Shown here one piece after another: positions 45,144 through 53,392 of a stretch of 64,000 nt of DNA. Origin of the DNA: Paraburkholderia polaris (lineage in GTDB: Bacteria; Pseudomonadota; Gammaproteobacteria; Burkholderiales; Burkholderiaceae); the NCBI RefSeq assembly GCF_012927345.1, contig NZ_JABBGJ010000026.1:62001-126000 (forward strand), in the 5' to 3' direction. Position 1 is the stretch's first letter; each line of letters begins with the position of its first letter. A program made the position numbers and the translations under genes. A model generated the notes under the pieces. The model ran no database searches, was not told the origin of the DNA, and worked only from the letters and a program-made list of their open reading frames with translations.

Positions 45144-45926
45144 ATGAAGTCGATTCGTTCCATTCTGCTGATCGCGCTGCTGCAAGCGGTGACCCTGAGC
45201 CCGGCATTCGCTGCTGACGAGCTCGCGCAGATCAAGTCCGCGGGCGTGTTCAAGATCGGCACCGAAGGCACCTATGCACCGTTCACGTACCACGATGAAT
45301 CCGGCAAGCTGACCGGCTTCGACGTCGAGATTGGCACGGCGATCGCACAACGCCTGGGCGTCAAGCCGGAGTTCGTCGAAGGCAAATGGGACGGTCTGAT
45401 CGCCGGTCTTGATGTGAACCGCTATGACGCGGTGATCAATGAAGTCGCTGTGACCGATGCGCGCAAAGCGAAATATGATTTCTCGGACCCGTACATCACG
45501 TCGCATGCGGCGCTGATCGTGGGCTCGAACAACACCACGATCAAGACCTTTGACGACCTGAAGGGCAAGAAGTCGGCCAATACGCTGACCAGCAACTTCG
45601 GCAAGATCGCGGCCGCGCACGGTGCAGAGGTGATCCCTGTGCAAGGCTTCAACGAATCGATCGATCTGTTGACCTCGGGCCGCGTCGACGCGACCGTCAA
45701 CGATTCGCTGTCGTTCCTCGACTTCAAGAAGCACAAGCCGGACGCGAAGGTGAAGATCGCCGCGATCGATACGTCGTCCGACAGCAGCGACAAGTCCGCG
45801 GTGCTGATCCGCAAGGGCAGCCCGGAGTTGCAGGCGGCGATCAACAAGGCGCTCGCCGACATCAAGAAGGACGGCACTTACGCGAAGATCTCGCAGAAGT
45901 ATTTCGGTAAAGACGTCTCCCAATAA
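45144..45926 (+). CDS. tcyJ: Cystine-type ABC transporter substrate-binding protein
   Basis: A 260-residue family-3 solute-binding protein with a signal peptide (cleavage near PAFAAD, residue 23). GTYAPFTYHDESGKLTGFDVEI and EGKWDGLIAGLDVNRYDAV closely follow the FliY/TcyJ cystine-binding protein of enterobacteria. It should catch an amino acid, most likely cystine or a similar disulfide, in the periplasm. The permease gene begins 22 bp later. Ligand choice is by similarity only. Confidence 0.8.
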   Translation: MKSIRSILLIALLQAVTLSPAFAADELAQIKSAGVFKIGTEGTYAPFTYHDESGKLTGFDVEIGTAIAQRLGVKPEFVEGKWDGLIAGLDVNRYDAVINEVAVTDARKAKYDFSDPYITSHAALIVGSNNTTIKTFDDLKGKKSANTLTSNFGKIAAAHGAEVIPVQGFNESIDLLTSGRVDATVNDSLSFLDFKKHKPDAKVKIAAIDTSSDSSDKSAVLIRKGSPELQAAINKALADIKKDGTYAKISQKYFGKDVSQ

Positions 45927-45948
45927 GCGTCAACTGCGAGTCTGAATC

Positions 45949-46626
45949 ATGCCGGCATGGTTGCATTTGATGGCGCAGTCGCTGTGGCCCCTGCTGTATG
46001 CGGGGCTCGTCTTCACCGTGCCACTGACGTTGGTATCGTTCGCGATCGGGCTCGCGCTGGCGTTCATCGTCGCGCTGGTCCGGCTGTTCGGGCCGACGTG
46101 GGCGGTGGCGATCGTACGCTTTTACGTGTGGTTGTTTCGCGGCTCGCCACTACTCGTGCAACTGTTTGTGATTTTCTACGGTCTGCCGAACGTCGGCATC
46201 GTACTCGATCCGTTGACCGCAGCGATTATCGGTTTTTCGCTGAATGTCGGCGCGTATAACTCGGAAGTGATACGCGGCGTGATCGAGTCGATACCGAAGG
46301 GACAGTGGGAAGCGGCGTATTCGATGGGAATGACGCGTACCCAGGCACTGCGCCGCGCGATTCTGCCGCAGGCGGCACGCGTTGCGCTGCCGCCGCTGTC
46401 GAACTCGTTCATTGCGTTGGTGAAGGACACATCGCTCGCCGCGGTACTGACGGTGCCTGAAGTGTTTCAGGCGGCGCAGCGTATCGCGTCCGTGACCTAT
46501 GAACCGTTGATTCTCTATACCGAGGCGGCACTGGTGTATCTCGTGTTCAGTTCGGTATTGTCGTCGGCGCAAACCCGGCTCGAGCGCAAGTTCGGCCGTC
46601 ACGCACTTTTTCAGGCGAGCAACTGA
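45949..46626 (+). CDS. tcyL: Cystine-type ABC transporter permease
   Basis: A 225-residue inner-membrane protein with about five helices, of the YecS/TcyL (HisMQ) type. The EAA loop that contacts the ATPase is GQWEAAYSMGMTRTQALRRAILPQA, read in two parts. FYVWLFRGSPLLVQLFVIFYGLPN is another family mark. Its last base is the first base of the ATPase gene start codon region, so the two genes are coupled. Confidence 0.85.
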   Translation: MPAWLHLMAQSLWPLLYAGLVFTVPLTLVSFAIGLALAFIVALVRLFGPTWAVAIVRFYVWLFRGSPLLVQLFVIFYGLPNVGIVLDPLTAAIIGFSLNVGAYNSEVIRGVIESIPKGQWEAAYSMGMTRTQALRRAILPQAARVALPPLSNSFIALVKDTSLAAVLTVPEVFQAAQRIASVTYEPLILYTEAALVYLVFSSVLSSAQTRLERKFGRHALFQASN

Positions 46627-47399
46627 TGATTCGACTGGAAAAAATCGACAAGTACTTTGGCGAGAATCGGGTGCTGAGTTCGGTGGACCTGCAACTCGCC
46701 TCGGGTAATGTGACCGCGCTGATTGGCCCGTCCGGCAGCGGCAAGAGTACGCTTTTGCGTTGCGTGAATCTGCTGGAAATCCCGGAGGCCGGCTCCCTTG
46801 AACTCGGCGACCAGCGCCTCGAATTCAGCCGCGATCACAAGCCATCGCGCGAGGCGGTGCTAACGATTCGCCGCCGCACCGGCATGGTGTTCCAGAATTT
46901 CCAGTTGTTTCCGCATCTGACGGTGCGACAGAACGTCATGGAAGGTTTGCTGACTGTACTGAAGTGGGACAGGCAAAAAGCGCGCGTACGTGCGGACGAA
47001 TTGCTTGAGAAAGTCGGCATTGCACACAAAGCGGACGCATGGCCTTCGACGCTATCTGGCGGCCAACAGCAACGCGTAGCGATTGCGCGGGCGCTGGCGC
47101 CGTCGCCGGAAGTGTTGTTATGCGACGAGCCCACTTCGGCACTTGATCCTGGATTGGCTGCGGAGGTGGTGGACGTCCTCAAGCAGCTCGCCAACGAAGG
47201 CATGACGATGTTGATGGCGACACATGATTTGCGTCTTGCTGCGACGATAGCGCGAGACGTGGTGTTCCTGAGTAACGGCGTGGTGGTAGAGGCGGGCCCA
47301 TCGCGCGACATTTTCATGCAGCCGCGCGAACCGGAAACAGAGCGCTTCGTATCGACGCTGACACACAGCTTGCCGGACGCGTGGACAGAGCGGGGCTGA
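46626..47399 (+). CDS. tcyN: Cystine-type ABC transporter ATP-binding protein
   Basis: A 257-residue ABC ATPase with Walker A GPSGSGKST, Q-loop FQNFQLFPHLT, signature LSGGQQQRVAIARAL, Walker B VLLCDEPTSALD and H-loop ATHD. It drives the amino acid importer encoded by the two genes before it. The ATG overlaps the permease stop. The next + strand sequence holds no terminator with a T-tract; the hairpin at 47498-47519 has its T-tract on the opposite strand. Confidence 0.88.
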   Translation: MIRLEKIDKYFGENRVLSSVDLQLASGNVTALIGPSGSGKSTLLRCVNLLEIPEAGSLELGDQRLEFSRDHKPSREAVLTIRRRTGMVFQNFQLFPHLTVRQNVMEGLLTVLKWDRQKARVRADELLEKVGIAHKADAWPSTLSGGQQQRVAIARALAPSPEVLLCDEPTSALDPGLAAEVVDVLKQLANEGMTMLMATHDLRLAATIARDVVFLSNGVVVEAGPSRDIFMQPREPETERFVSTLTHSLPDAWTERG

Positions 47400-47490
47400 C
47401 CGGAGAGAGGACGACACGGGAATAAGGGTAAGACGGCAACAAAAGTAAAACGGCAACAAAAGCCTGTCCACCGCCAGGCGGCGGCGCAGC

Positions 47491-47519
47491 AAAAAAAGAG
47501 GGGCACCGAAGCGCCCCTC
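47491..47519 (-). terminator. Intrinsic terminator facing leuA
   Basis: On the minus strand GAGGGGC and GCCCCTC form a 7-bp stem around an 8-nt loop and are followed by seven T. This is a standard intrinsic terminator for leftward transcription. The leuA stop is 346 bp upstream, and repeat copy 2 lies between, so the leuA mRNA would carry the repeat in its 3' untranslated part. Confidence 0.7.
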
Positions 47520-47549
47520 AAAAAACTATCGACAGACAAAAAATAGACC

Positions 47550-47811
47550 ACTGGTTTGCTGGCAGACTCTTCCGGCGAGCACGCAGTGCGAGTCGGGATG
47601 TATGACGCCTTTGTCACTCACGCGGAATGTGCGAGAACACAGATTCCAGATGCACCACTACCCTTTTCAAGCTCGGGGTCCCACTTAGCAGGATTGGTTT
47701 GAGCCGCTTTCTTTTGCCTACTTTTCTTTGCGGCAGGCAAAGAAAAGTAGGTGCCTGCCCCGCACAGGGGCGACGCTAATAGACCACTAACAATTCAAGG
47801 AAAGGCCAAAG
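47550..47811 (+). repeat. Long intergenic repeat, copy 2, with 15-bp hairpin core
   Basis: Second copy of the element at 8122-8382, same orientation. The core hairpin (47717-47751) has a 15-bp perfect stem CCTACTTTTCTTTGC/GCAAAGAAAAGTAGG with loop GGCAG. Compared with copy 1 it has one T:A to C:G exchange on both arms and one extra paired base, so pairing is kept. The GCCCC-GCACA-GGGGC hairpin follows at 47757-47771. No coding frame. Confidence 0.8.
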
Positions 47812-47850
47812 AATCCAGATCAAGAAAAGGCCAAAGAATCCAGATCAAGA
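47801..47850. repeat. 25-bp tandem duplication
   Basis: The 25-bp word beginning AAAGGCCAAAGAATCC stands twice, head to tail (47801-47825 and 47826-47850), and a degraded third start follows. It sits just after the leuA stop codon (47865 on the minus strand) and overlaps the end of repeat copy 2. Confidence 0.7.
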
Positions 47851-47864
47851 AAGAGCCAAAAACC

Positions 47865-49583
47865 TCAAACCGCCACACGCTCCGCGTCGTCACTCAACGC
47901 AACTTCAAAAAACCGTTCCCGCGCAGCGGCATTAACCCGCGCGTAAGCGCGATTAACCCCACTAATCACAGCCCGAATAGAAGCCGTAACCAGATTGGCA
48001 TCAATGCCAACCCCAAACGCACTCCCAGCCACATCAGCCCCAGCCATCTCAGCAACAGCCACAGCGCGAGCATCAGCCCCCTGAGTCAAAGCCCGCTCTT
48101 CATAATGCTGAATGCGCACCGGCACACCCATGGCATGCATCAACGCATCAAGCGGCCCATTCCCTTCACCGTTCAGCACGCGCCGCGAGCCATTAATCTC
48201 GACAGTCAACTTGATATGCTCCCGATCGCCGCGCTCAGACAGACTATGTCCGACATAGCGAATCGGCGCAGCACTGTGCACATACTCCTGCTGGAACAAT
48301 TCCCAGATCTGCGAAGGCGTAACTTCCTGACCGCTAGAGTCAGTAAACCGCTGCACAGCGGAGCTAAAATCGACCTGCAAGCGTCGCGGCAACACCACCC
48401 CATAGCCTTGCTCGAGCAAATAAGCAATTCCGCCCTTGCCTGACTGGCTATTCACCCGAATCACCGAATCATAAGTCCGCCCGAGATCGCTCGGATCGAT
48501 CGGCATATAAGGCACTTCCCAGACCGCGTCCGGCTTCTGCACGGCAAAACCCTTCTTGATCGCATCCTGATGCGAACCGGAGAACGCGGTGAACACGAGA
48601 TCGCCGACATACGGATGACGCGGATGCACCGGCAACTGCGTGCATTCTTCCGCGGTACGCGCGACTTCATTGATATTCGAAAAGTCGAGTTCAGGATCGA
48701 CACCCTGCGTGTACAGATTCAACGCAAGTGTCACGAGATCGACATTGCCGGTACGTTCGCCATTGCCGAACAAACACCCTTCGACACGATCCGCTCCCGC
48801 CATCACCGCCAGTTCCGCGGCAGCCACAGCGGTGCCGCGATCGTTATGCGGATGCACCGAAACGATCAACGAATCGCGACGCGCGAGATTGCGATGCATC
48901 CATTCGATCTGGTCGGCGTAGACATTCGGCGTAGCCATTTCCACCGTAGCGGGCAGGTTGACGATCGCTTTGTGCTCGGGCGTCGGTTGCCAGATATCGA
49001 ATACGGCATCGCACACTTCCTTGGCGAATTCGAGCTCCGTACTGCTGAACACTTCCGGGCTGTATTGCAGCGTGAAGTGCGTTTCCGGGGTGGCATCGGC
49101 GAGACGTTTCATCGTACGCGCGGCGTTTTGCGCGAGCTCTTTCACGCCGCTTTTTTCGAGGCCGAACACGATGCGGCGGAATTCCGGCGCGGTGGCGTTG
49201 TACAGATGGACGATAGCGCGCGGCGCGCCACGCAAGGATTCGAAGGTGCGTTCGATCAGGTCGTCGCGGGCTTGCGTCAACACTTCGATCGTGACGTCGT
49301 CGGGGATATGGCCGCCTTCGATCAACTCGCGTACGAAATTGAAGTCGGTTTGCGAGGCAGATGGAAATGCGACTTCGATTTCCTTGAAGCCGATCTGCAC
49401 CAGTGTCTTGAACATGCGCATCTTGCGTTGCGCATTCATCGGCTCGAACAGCGCCTGATTGCCGTCACGCAGGTCGGTACTCATCCAGATCGGTGCGCGC
49501 GTGATGGTGCGCGACGGCCACTGGCGGTCCGTCAAATTGATGGGCTTGAACGAGTGATACTTGGTGGCAGGGTTCTTCAACAT
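47865..49583 (-). CDS. leuA: 2-isopropylmalate synthase, long type
   Basis: A 572-residue enzyme from the ATG at 49583, with AAGGA eight bases upstream; an ATG at 49592 is the alternative. The TIM barrel begins WMSTDLRDGNQALFEPM, where the Arg-Asp pair binds metal and substrate; the His-x-His is in SVHPHNDRGTAV. A C-terminal regulatory domain of about 140 residues ends the protein. It condenses 2-oxoisovalerate and acetyl-CoA, the first step of leucine synthesis, and is expected to be inhibited by leucine. A Leu-rich leader peptide and an attenuator precede it. Confidence 0.93.
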   Translation of the reverse strand: MLKNPATKYHSFKPINLTDRQWPSRTITRAPIWMSTDLRDGNQALFEPMNAQRKMRMFKTLVQIGFKEIEVAFPSASQTDFNFVRELIEGGHIPDDVTIEVLTQARDDLIERTFESLRGAPRAIVHLYNATAPEFRRIVFGLEKSGVKELAQNAARTMKRLADATPETHFTLQYSPEVFSSTELEFAKEVCDAVFDIWQPTPEHKAIVNLPATVEMATPNVYADQIEWMHRNLARRDSLIVSVHPHNDRGTAVAAAELAVMAGADRVEGCLFGNGERTGNVDLVTLALNLYTQGVDPELDFSNINEVARTAEECTQLPVHPRHPYVGDLVFTAFSGSHQDAIKKGFAVQKPDAVWEVPYMPIDPSDLGRTYDSVIRVNSQSGKGGIAYLLEQGYGVVLPRRLQVDFSSAVQRFTDSSGQEVTPSQIWELFQQEYVHSAAPIRYVGHSLSERGDREHIKLTVEINGSRRVLNGEGNGPLDALMHAMGVPVRIQHYEERALTQGADARAVAVAEMAGADVAGSAFGVGIDANLVTASIRAVISGVNRAYARVNAAARERFFEVALSDDAERVAV

Positions 49584-49631
49584 TTTCATCATCCTTAAGG
49601 TTCGACAAGCTGGGCTGTGGACCGGACGACG

Positions 49632-49674
49632 AAAAGACAAAGCATGGCCGCCGGTCGAAAACCGGGGCTGGGTC
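49632..49674 (-). terminator. Attenuator terminator and its antiterminator partner strand
   Basis: On the minus strand GCC-CCGGT, loop TTTCG and ACCGG-C-GGC form an 8-bp stem with one bulge (49647-49668), followed by a T-rich tract (49632-49641). The 5' arm, within GACCCAGCCCCGGT (49661-49674), can instead pair with ACCGGGCTAGGTC (49732-49744) in the leader: 12 pairs, one mismatch, one bulge. That competing helix is the antiterminator. Confidence 0.65.
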
Positions 49675-49708
49675 AGTTACTGGGGAATTGAGCGGTGCTT
49701 CGGGTGTT

Positions 49709-49807
49709 TCAGATGGAAGCGCGCAGCAGCAGACCTAGCCCGGTAGAGCGGGCTAGTAGTAGCGATAGGATGGTCTGGGCGCGGTACATAGTGCGCAATA
49801 GGAACAT
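49709..49807 (-). CDS. leuA leader peptide (attenuation)
   Basis: A 32-codon frame ending 125 bp upstream of leuA. Ten of its 32 codons are Leu, six of them the normally rare CTA, including CTA-CTA-CTA at codons 16-18 and CTA plus CTG-CTG-CTG at codons 23 and 25-27. The hairpin CTAGCCCG/CGGGCTAG (49735-49756) begins at the third CTA, so a ribosome waiting for Leu-tRNA would cover its first arm. An internal ATG at 49789 gives a 26-residue peptide and may be the true start, because neither has a clear ribosome-binding site. It acts as a leucine sensor, not as a protein. Confidence 0.75.
   Translation of the reverse strand: MFLLRTMYRAQTILSLLLARSTGLGLLLRASI
49732..49756 (-). promoter_or_regulatory. 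Pause/anti-antiterminator hairpin in the leu leader
   Basis: CTAGCCCG and CGGGCTAG form a perfect 8-bp stem around a 6-nt loop inside the leader peptide frame. Its second arm is the strand that pairs with the terminator 5' arm in the alternative fold. Confidence 0.65.
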
Positions 49808-49908
49808 ATTATTGGGACCGCGTCAAGCGCGGCGCGGCGAAGAGCGCGCCGACCCCGCGGGGGCCTATCGCGCCCGGGGCGCGTTGGAACCCGAGCCGGT
49901 CATGCCCG

Positions 49909-50778
49909 TCACTTGGGTTTCACGAAACGCAATGTCATGCGATCCGATTCGCCGATCGCTGCGTATTTCGCCCGATCGACGTCGTGACCTTCATACGTGG
50001 GCGGCAGCGACCACACGCCGTGCGGATAATTTTTCGTGTCGCGCGGATTGCTGTTCACCTCGCTTTGGCCAGCCAATTCGAAGCCTGCCGCGCGCGCGTG
50101 TTCGATGACATAGGCTTCGGTCACATAGCCGCTGTCGATGGTTTGTTGCAGGGAGGTGCCCGGCGCCGCGCGATGTTCCTCGACACCGAGGATGCCGCCC
50201 GGTTTAAGTGCCGCGTAGAAGGCGCGCAGGTTCGCGTCGATCTGGCCGTCCTTGATCCAGTTGTGGATATTGCGGAAGGTCAACACCTCGTCGACGCTGC
50301 CATCGGCCGGAAAGCCACTGAACTGGCCCGCTCGCAGCGAGCCGACCATCACATTGCCGTAGACAGCCGGTGTGGCCGCCAGCTTACGCGCGAATGACGC
50401 CCGGCCAGCCTGCTCCTCCGCCGCCGGCGCAGCGTCCGGGCTGTCGTATTGCGCCTCGTAGAGCGTGCCGTGGTCATGCAAATAGGGCGCGAGTATTTCC
50501 GTGTACCAGCCACCACCGGGCGCGATCTCCAGCACAGTCTGCGACGACGCCACGCCGAAGAATTGCAGCGTTTCCTTCGGATGGCGGTAGACATCGCGTG
50601 CGCGATTCTTGTCGCTGCGCTGCGGCCCGGAAATTGCGGCATCGAGCGAGGCAGAATCAGCTGCCGTGGGTGAGGTCGACGCCGTCGGGGCGGCGCAGGC
50701 CGCCAGCAGCAGCGCCGTGCTCAGTGCCGCGAACGTGGAGCGCAGCGCGCGGGCTTGGAAAGTGGGGTGGGTGTTCAT
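49909..50778 (-). CDS. Lipoprotein-type SAM-dependent methyltransferase
   Basis: A 289-residue protein from the ATG at 50778; an in-frame start lies further up. It has a lipoprotein signal (ALLLAACAAP) and then a class I methyltransferase-like domain with VLEIAPGGGWYTEIL near residue 85 and LKPGGILGVEEHRA near residue 195. It belongs to a group annotated as predicted methyltransferase (COG4798 type) exported to the periplasm. A SAM enzyme outside the cytoplasm is hard to explain, so the fold may serve another purpose. Neighbours give no hint. Confidence 0.75.
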   Translation of the reverse strand: MNTHPTFQARALRSTFAALSTALLLAACAAPTASTSPTAADSASLDAAISGPQRSDKNRARDVYRHPKETLQFFGVASSQTVLEIAPGGGWYTEILAPYLHDHGTLYEAQYDSPDAAPAAEEQAGRASFARKLAATPAVYGNVMVGSLRAGQFSGFPADGSVDEVLTFRNIHNWIKDGQIDANLRAFYAALKPGGILGVEEHRAAPGTSLQQTIDSGYVTEAYVIEHARAAGFELAGQSEVNSNPRDTKNYPHGVWSLPPTYEGHDVDRAKYAAIGESDRMTLRFVKPK

Positions 50779-51048
50779 GGCACCCATTATCGGGCGCGAT
50801 CCGCCTGGAAAGAAATCGCCAATCGGCATAACGATATGCGCCCGCGGTATTTGCTGTGTCCGGTGGCTTTTGCCAGTTCACGATGTGTGCCCGTTCGGCT
50901 ATTTGCGGCGGCCGGCCAGATTTAGACGAATCCGACAGACGGAGTGACGCGTATAAATGATGTGATCAGGGTCTGCCGCGGGCGCTGGCTCGCCTATATT
51001 TGAACCGCGGACATGATCGCCTTTCATTTCACTTTGCCGGAGGCCGGT

Positions 51049-51378
51049 ATGAAACGAACATCGAGGACGTCAAGGGTAGTGGGGGTCTTGCTGTGCGCGG
51101 CCGCGTGCGGCGGCGCCGCGCAAGCTGGCGCACAGGGCCTGAGCGCGCAGGACGACATCAACGCGCCGCAGAACAGTACGCGTGTGATGCCGAACGCGGC
51201 GCGCGGCAGCGAATATCCGACGCACGGCAACCAGCAGGCTGGCGAGTTGAACCTGAATCCGACCGATCCGCGCGCGCAACTGGTCAACGGTTTGCCGAAC
51301 AACACCCAGGCGGGCGGCTACGGTTCGCCGCTCGCCGGCGTGCGTACCTACGTGCAGCCGCAAATGCCCGCGAACTAA
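51049..51378 (+). CDS. Small secreted protein of unknown function
   Basis: A 109-residue protein from the ATG at 51049, with GGAGG five bases in front. A signal peptide (cleavage near AAQAGAQG, residue 28) is followed by a short polar domain rich in Asn, Gln, Pro and Gly, without cysteine. I do not recognise a family. It is probably a periplasmic protein. The octamer repeat tract begins 123 bp after its stop. Confidence 0.6.
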   Translation: MKRTSRTSRVVGVLLCAAACGGAAQAGAQGLSAQDDINAPQNSTRVMPNAARGSEYPTHGNQQAGELNLNPTDPRAQLVNGLPNNTQAGGYGSPLAGVRTYVQPQMPAN

Positions 51379-51501
51379 GCGGTCGCATGGGCGACGGTCG
51401 ATCGTGCTGCATCGCGCGCGGACAGCGGCGCATCCCGGCACGGACCATGGTGTTTCCGTTTTGGGCCTTGGTTAAGGCTTTTAGGCTCCGGCGTGATCAC
51501 C

Positions 51502-51759
51502 GGACCACCCGGCCACCGGACCACCCGGCCACCGGACCACCCGGCCACCGGACCACCCGGCCACCGGACCACCCGGCCACCGGACCACACGGCCACCGGA
51601 CCACCCGGCCACCGGACCACCCGGCCGCCGGACCACCCGACCACCGGACCACCGGACCACCGGACCACCGGACCACCGGACCACCGGACCACCGGACCAC
51701 CGGACCACCGGACCACCGGACCACCGGACCACCCGACCACCCGACCACCCGGCGACCGG
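51502..51759. repeat. Octanucleotide tandem repeat tract (about 32 units)
   Basis: The tract consists of 8-bp words. In the first part GGACCACC alternates with CGGCCACC, which gives a 16-bp period of about nine copies. In the second part GGACCACC repeats alone about ten times, and a few variants (CGACCACC) end it. Because 8 is not a multiple of 3 and the words lack stops, all frames read through it as Pro/Thr/His or Gly/Val/Arg-rich strings, which are not genes. It lies between the 3' ends of two convergent genes. Confidence 0.95.
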
Positions 51760-51780
51760 ATCGCCAGTTCCACGTCTGGC

Positions 51781-52416
51781 TCAGATGCCGAACACAATCC
51801 GCAACGTATCGTTTTGCACGATCACAGAGACGCCGATGATCAGCAGGATCAGCGGCAGCAACGCGGTACCGTAGCGCCGGATCGGCGCGCCCAGCAACGG
51901 ATGCTCCACCAGCCACACCGCGCCCGCGCACCAGAGGCCGATCATGACGACGAACACCAGCGAGATGAACAGGCCCTCGCTGTGCGAATGACTCGCGTAC
52001 AAGGGCACGTAGACCGCGAGATTGTCCGAACCATTGGCGACCGCCACGCACGCGACTGTCCACCATGACGAGCCTGCTCTGGCCCTAGTCGGCGTAGCCA
52101 ATGTACTCGTGTGCGCCACGGCCTGCGCCTCGTTTTCCTGATCTGCGTTACTTGGGCGGAAGCGCGTCCACGCTTTGCTCAGACCCACGCCGATCGGCAA
52201 GATACCGAGCAGACCGACATAGCCGGCGGGTAAGTGCGTCAACAATGCGGCGAGCAGAATCGCCCCCACGATCAGGGCCAGCGAACCTGCATACTGCCCG
52301 CCGATCACGCGACGCCGCTTGCCGCCCGCTTCCGCAAGGAAGGCGAGCAGCACGAAGAGGTTGTCGATATTGGTGGCCGCGTAAGCCGCGACGGCGAGCA
52401 GGGCAAGGCTGAACAT
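51781..52416 (-). CDS. CadD-family cadmium resistance-type transporter
   Basis: A 211-residue inner-membrane protein from the ATG at 52416; an open frame continues above it. It has five or six hydrophobic helices with the family motifs AATNIDNLFVLLAFLAEA at the start and ANGSDNLAVYVPLYA in the middle. The Asn-x-Asp-Asn repeats belong to the CadD/LysE-like exporters, which remove cadmium or other cations. The stop lies 21 bp from the repeat tract. Substrate unknown. Confidence 0.78.
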   Translation of the reverse strand: MFSLALLAVAAYAATNIDNLFVLLAFLAEAGGKRRRVIGGQYAGSLALIVGAILLAALLTHLPAGYVGLLGILPIGVGLSKAWTRFRPSNADQENEAQAVAHTSTLATPTRARAGSSWWTVACVAVANGSDNLAVYVPLYASHSHSEGLFISLVFVVMIGLWCAGAVWLVEHPLLGAPIRRYGTALLPLILLIIGVSVIVQNDTLRIVFGI

Positions 52417-52711
52417 GCGGGAAAGCCGGTCAATGCACGGTAGGAAAAGGATCTGCACCCATGAAGCAGGTCCAGCCGAAGAGTCGGCCGCGCGCCGGAG
52501 GCATGGCGGCCGGTCAACACGATGCCGATGCAAGGCGTCGCGGTCAAGCCGTCTCTTTGTCTTGCGCGATGTGCGCGTCCTGCGGTTCAGCACGTTCGCG
52601 TGTGGCGCCGCGCCGCGCAGTCCTGTGCCTGCGCCGTCCCCGTGGCTGGCGCGATGCCGATCCATCAGCCCGTAAGCTACAATTGCCGACGGCTTGAAAA
52701 ACGGAACATCA

Positions 52712-53293
52712 ATGAAGATTCGGATTCTCTCTATCGCCTGCGTCACGATCGCTGCCACGCTGTTGGCGGCGTGCACGGCCGTCTACAAGAACTCGGATGC
52801 ATGCGAGCAGTTGATGCGAAGCAAGCTGGCAGAAATTTCGCCGGATACGCTGAAGATCGCTCATACGGGTGCTGGTATCGACGGCTCGCGGGTGGTCGTC
52901 GAAGGATCGATCGAGCATGTGATGACGGCTTCGGAGGTGGCAGCCGCCTCGGCGGCATCCGCGGCCGCTTCCGCCGCGAAACTGGCGAATGCGCCTCGCG
53001 CGGCTTCCGGCGTGCGCGCGGCGTCCGCGGTGTCGGTGGCTTCCGCGGCTTCGGACGCTGAGGCCGCCTCCGGCGTGACGGCTGGCGTGGCTTCGGGGGC
53101 TACGGCCGCTTCGGCGAGCCTCGCTGCGTCGGGGGCCGACGCAGCCTCGCTCAAACCGGCCAAGCCGAAGAAGACCACCACGGCGGCTGCCGCCGAGTGC
53201 ACGTTCCACGGCTCGGCGCTGAGCGTATTCAGCTGGTTGGCGCCGGCAAAGCTCGCCACGCCGGCCGATAAAGCCAGCGAAGCTACCGAGTAG
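52712..53293 (+). CDS. Ala/Ser-rich lipoprotein
   Basis: A 193-residue protein from the ATG at 52712 (an ATG at 52694 is possible). The lipobox is LLAAC at residue 20. A conserved-looking N-terminal part (CEQLMRSKLAEISPDTLKI) is followed by about 80 residues made almost only of Ala, Ser, Val and Gly, then a Lys/Pro segment and a final domain with one cysteine. The low-complexity part may be an extended linker to the envelope. No family recognised. Confidence 0.6.
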   Translation: MKIRILSIACVTIAATLLAACTAVYKNSDACEQLMRSKLAEISPDTLKIAHTGAGIDGSRVVVEGSIEHVMTASEVAAASAASAAASAAKLANAPRAASGVRAASAVSVASAASDAEAASGVTAGVASGATAASASLAASGADAASLKPAKPKKTTTAAAAECTFHGSALSVFSWLAPAKLATPADKASEATE

Positions 53294-53392
53294 CAATTTT
53301 CATTTGTGCCTGTCGCCGCGGGCTAGCGCCCCCGGAGCACCTCACGCCGTGCTCAACGAACACAGCATGATCCGGTCAGCGCAAGACGAATC

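Noticed and set aside
47749..48443. A 230-codon + strand frame opposite leuA, beginning in the repeat
   Set aside because: Low-complexity product in the reverse frame of leuA; no start signal.
51013..51048. Upstream start for the small secreted protein
   Set aside because: The ATG at 51049 has a good ribosome-binding site and gives a proper signal peptide.
51375..52068. Long open frames on both strands through the octamer repeat
   Set aside because: They arise because 8-bp words without stop codons keep all frames open; their products are monotonous Gly/Val/Arg or Pro/Thr/His strings with no start signals.
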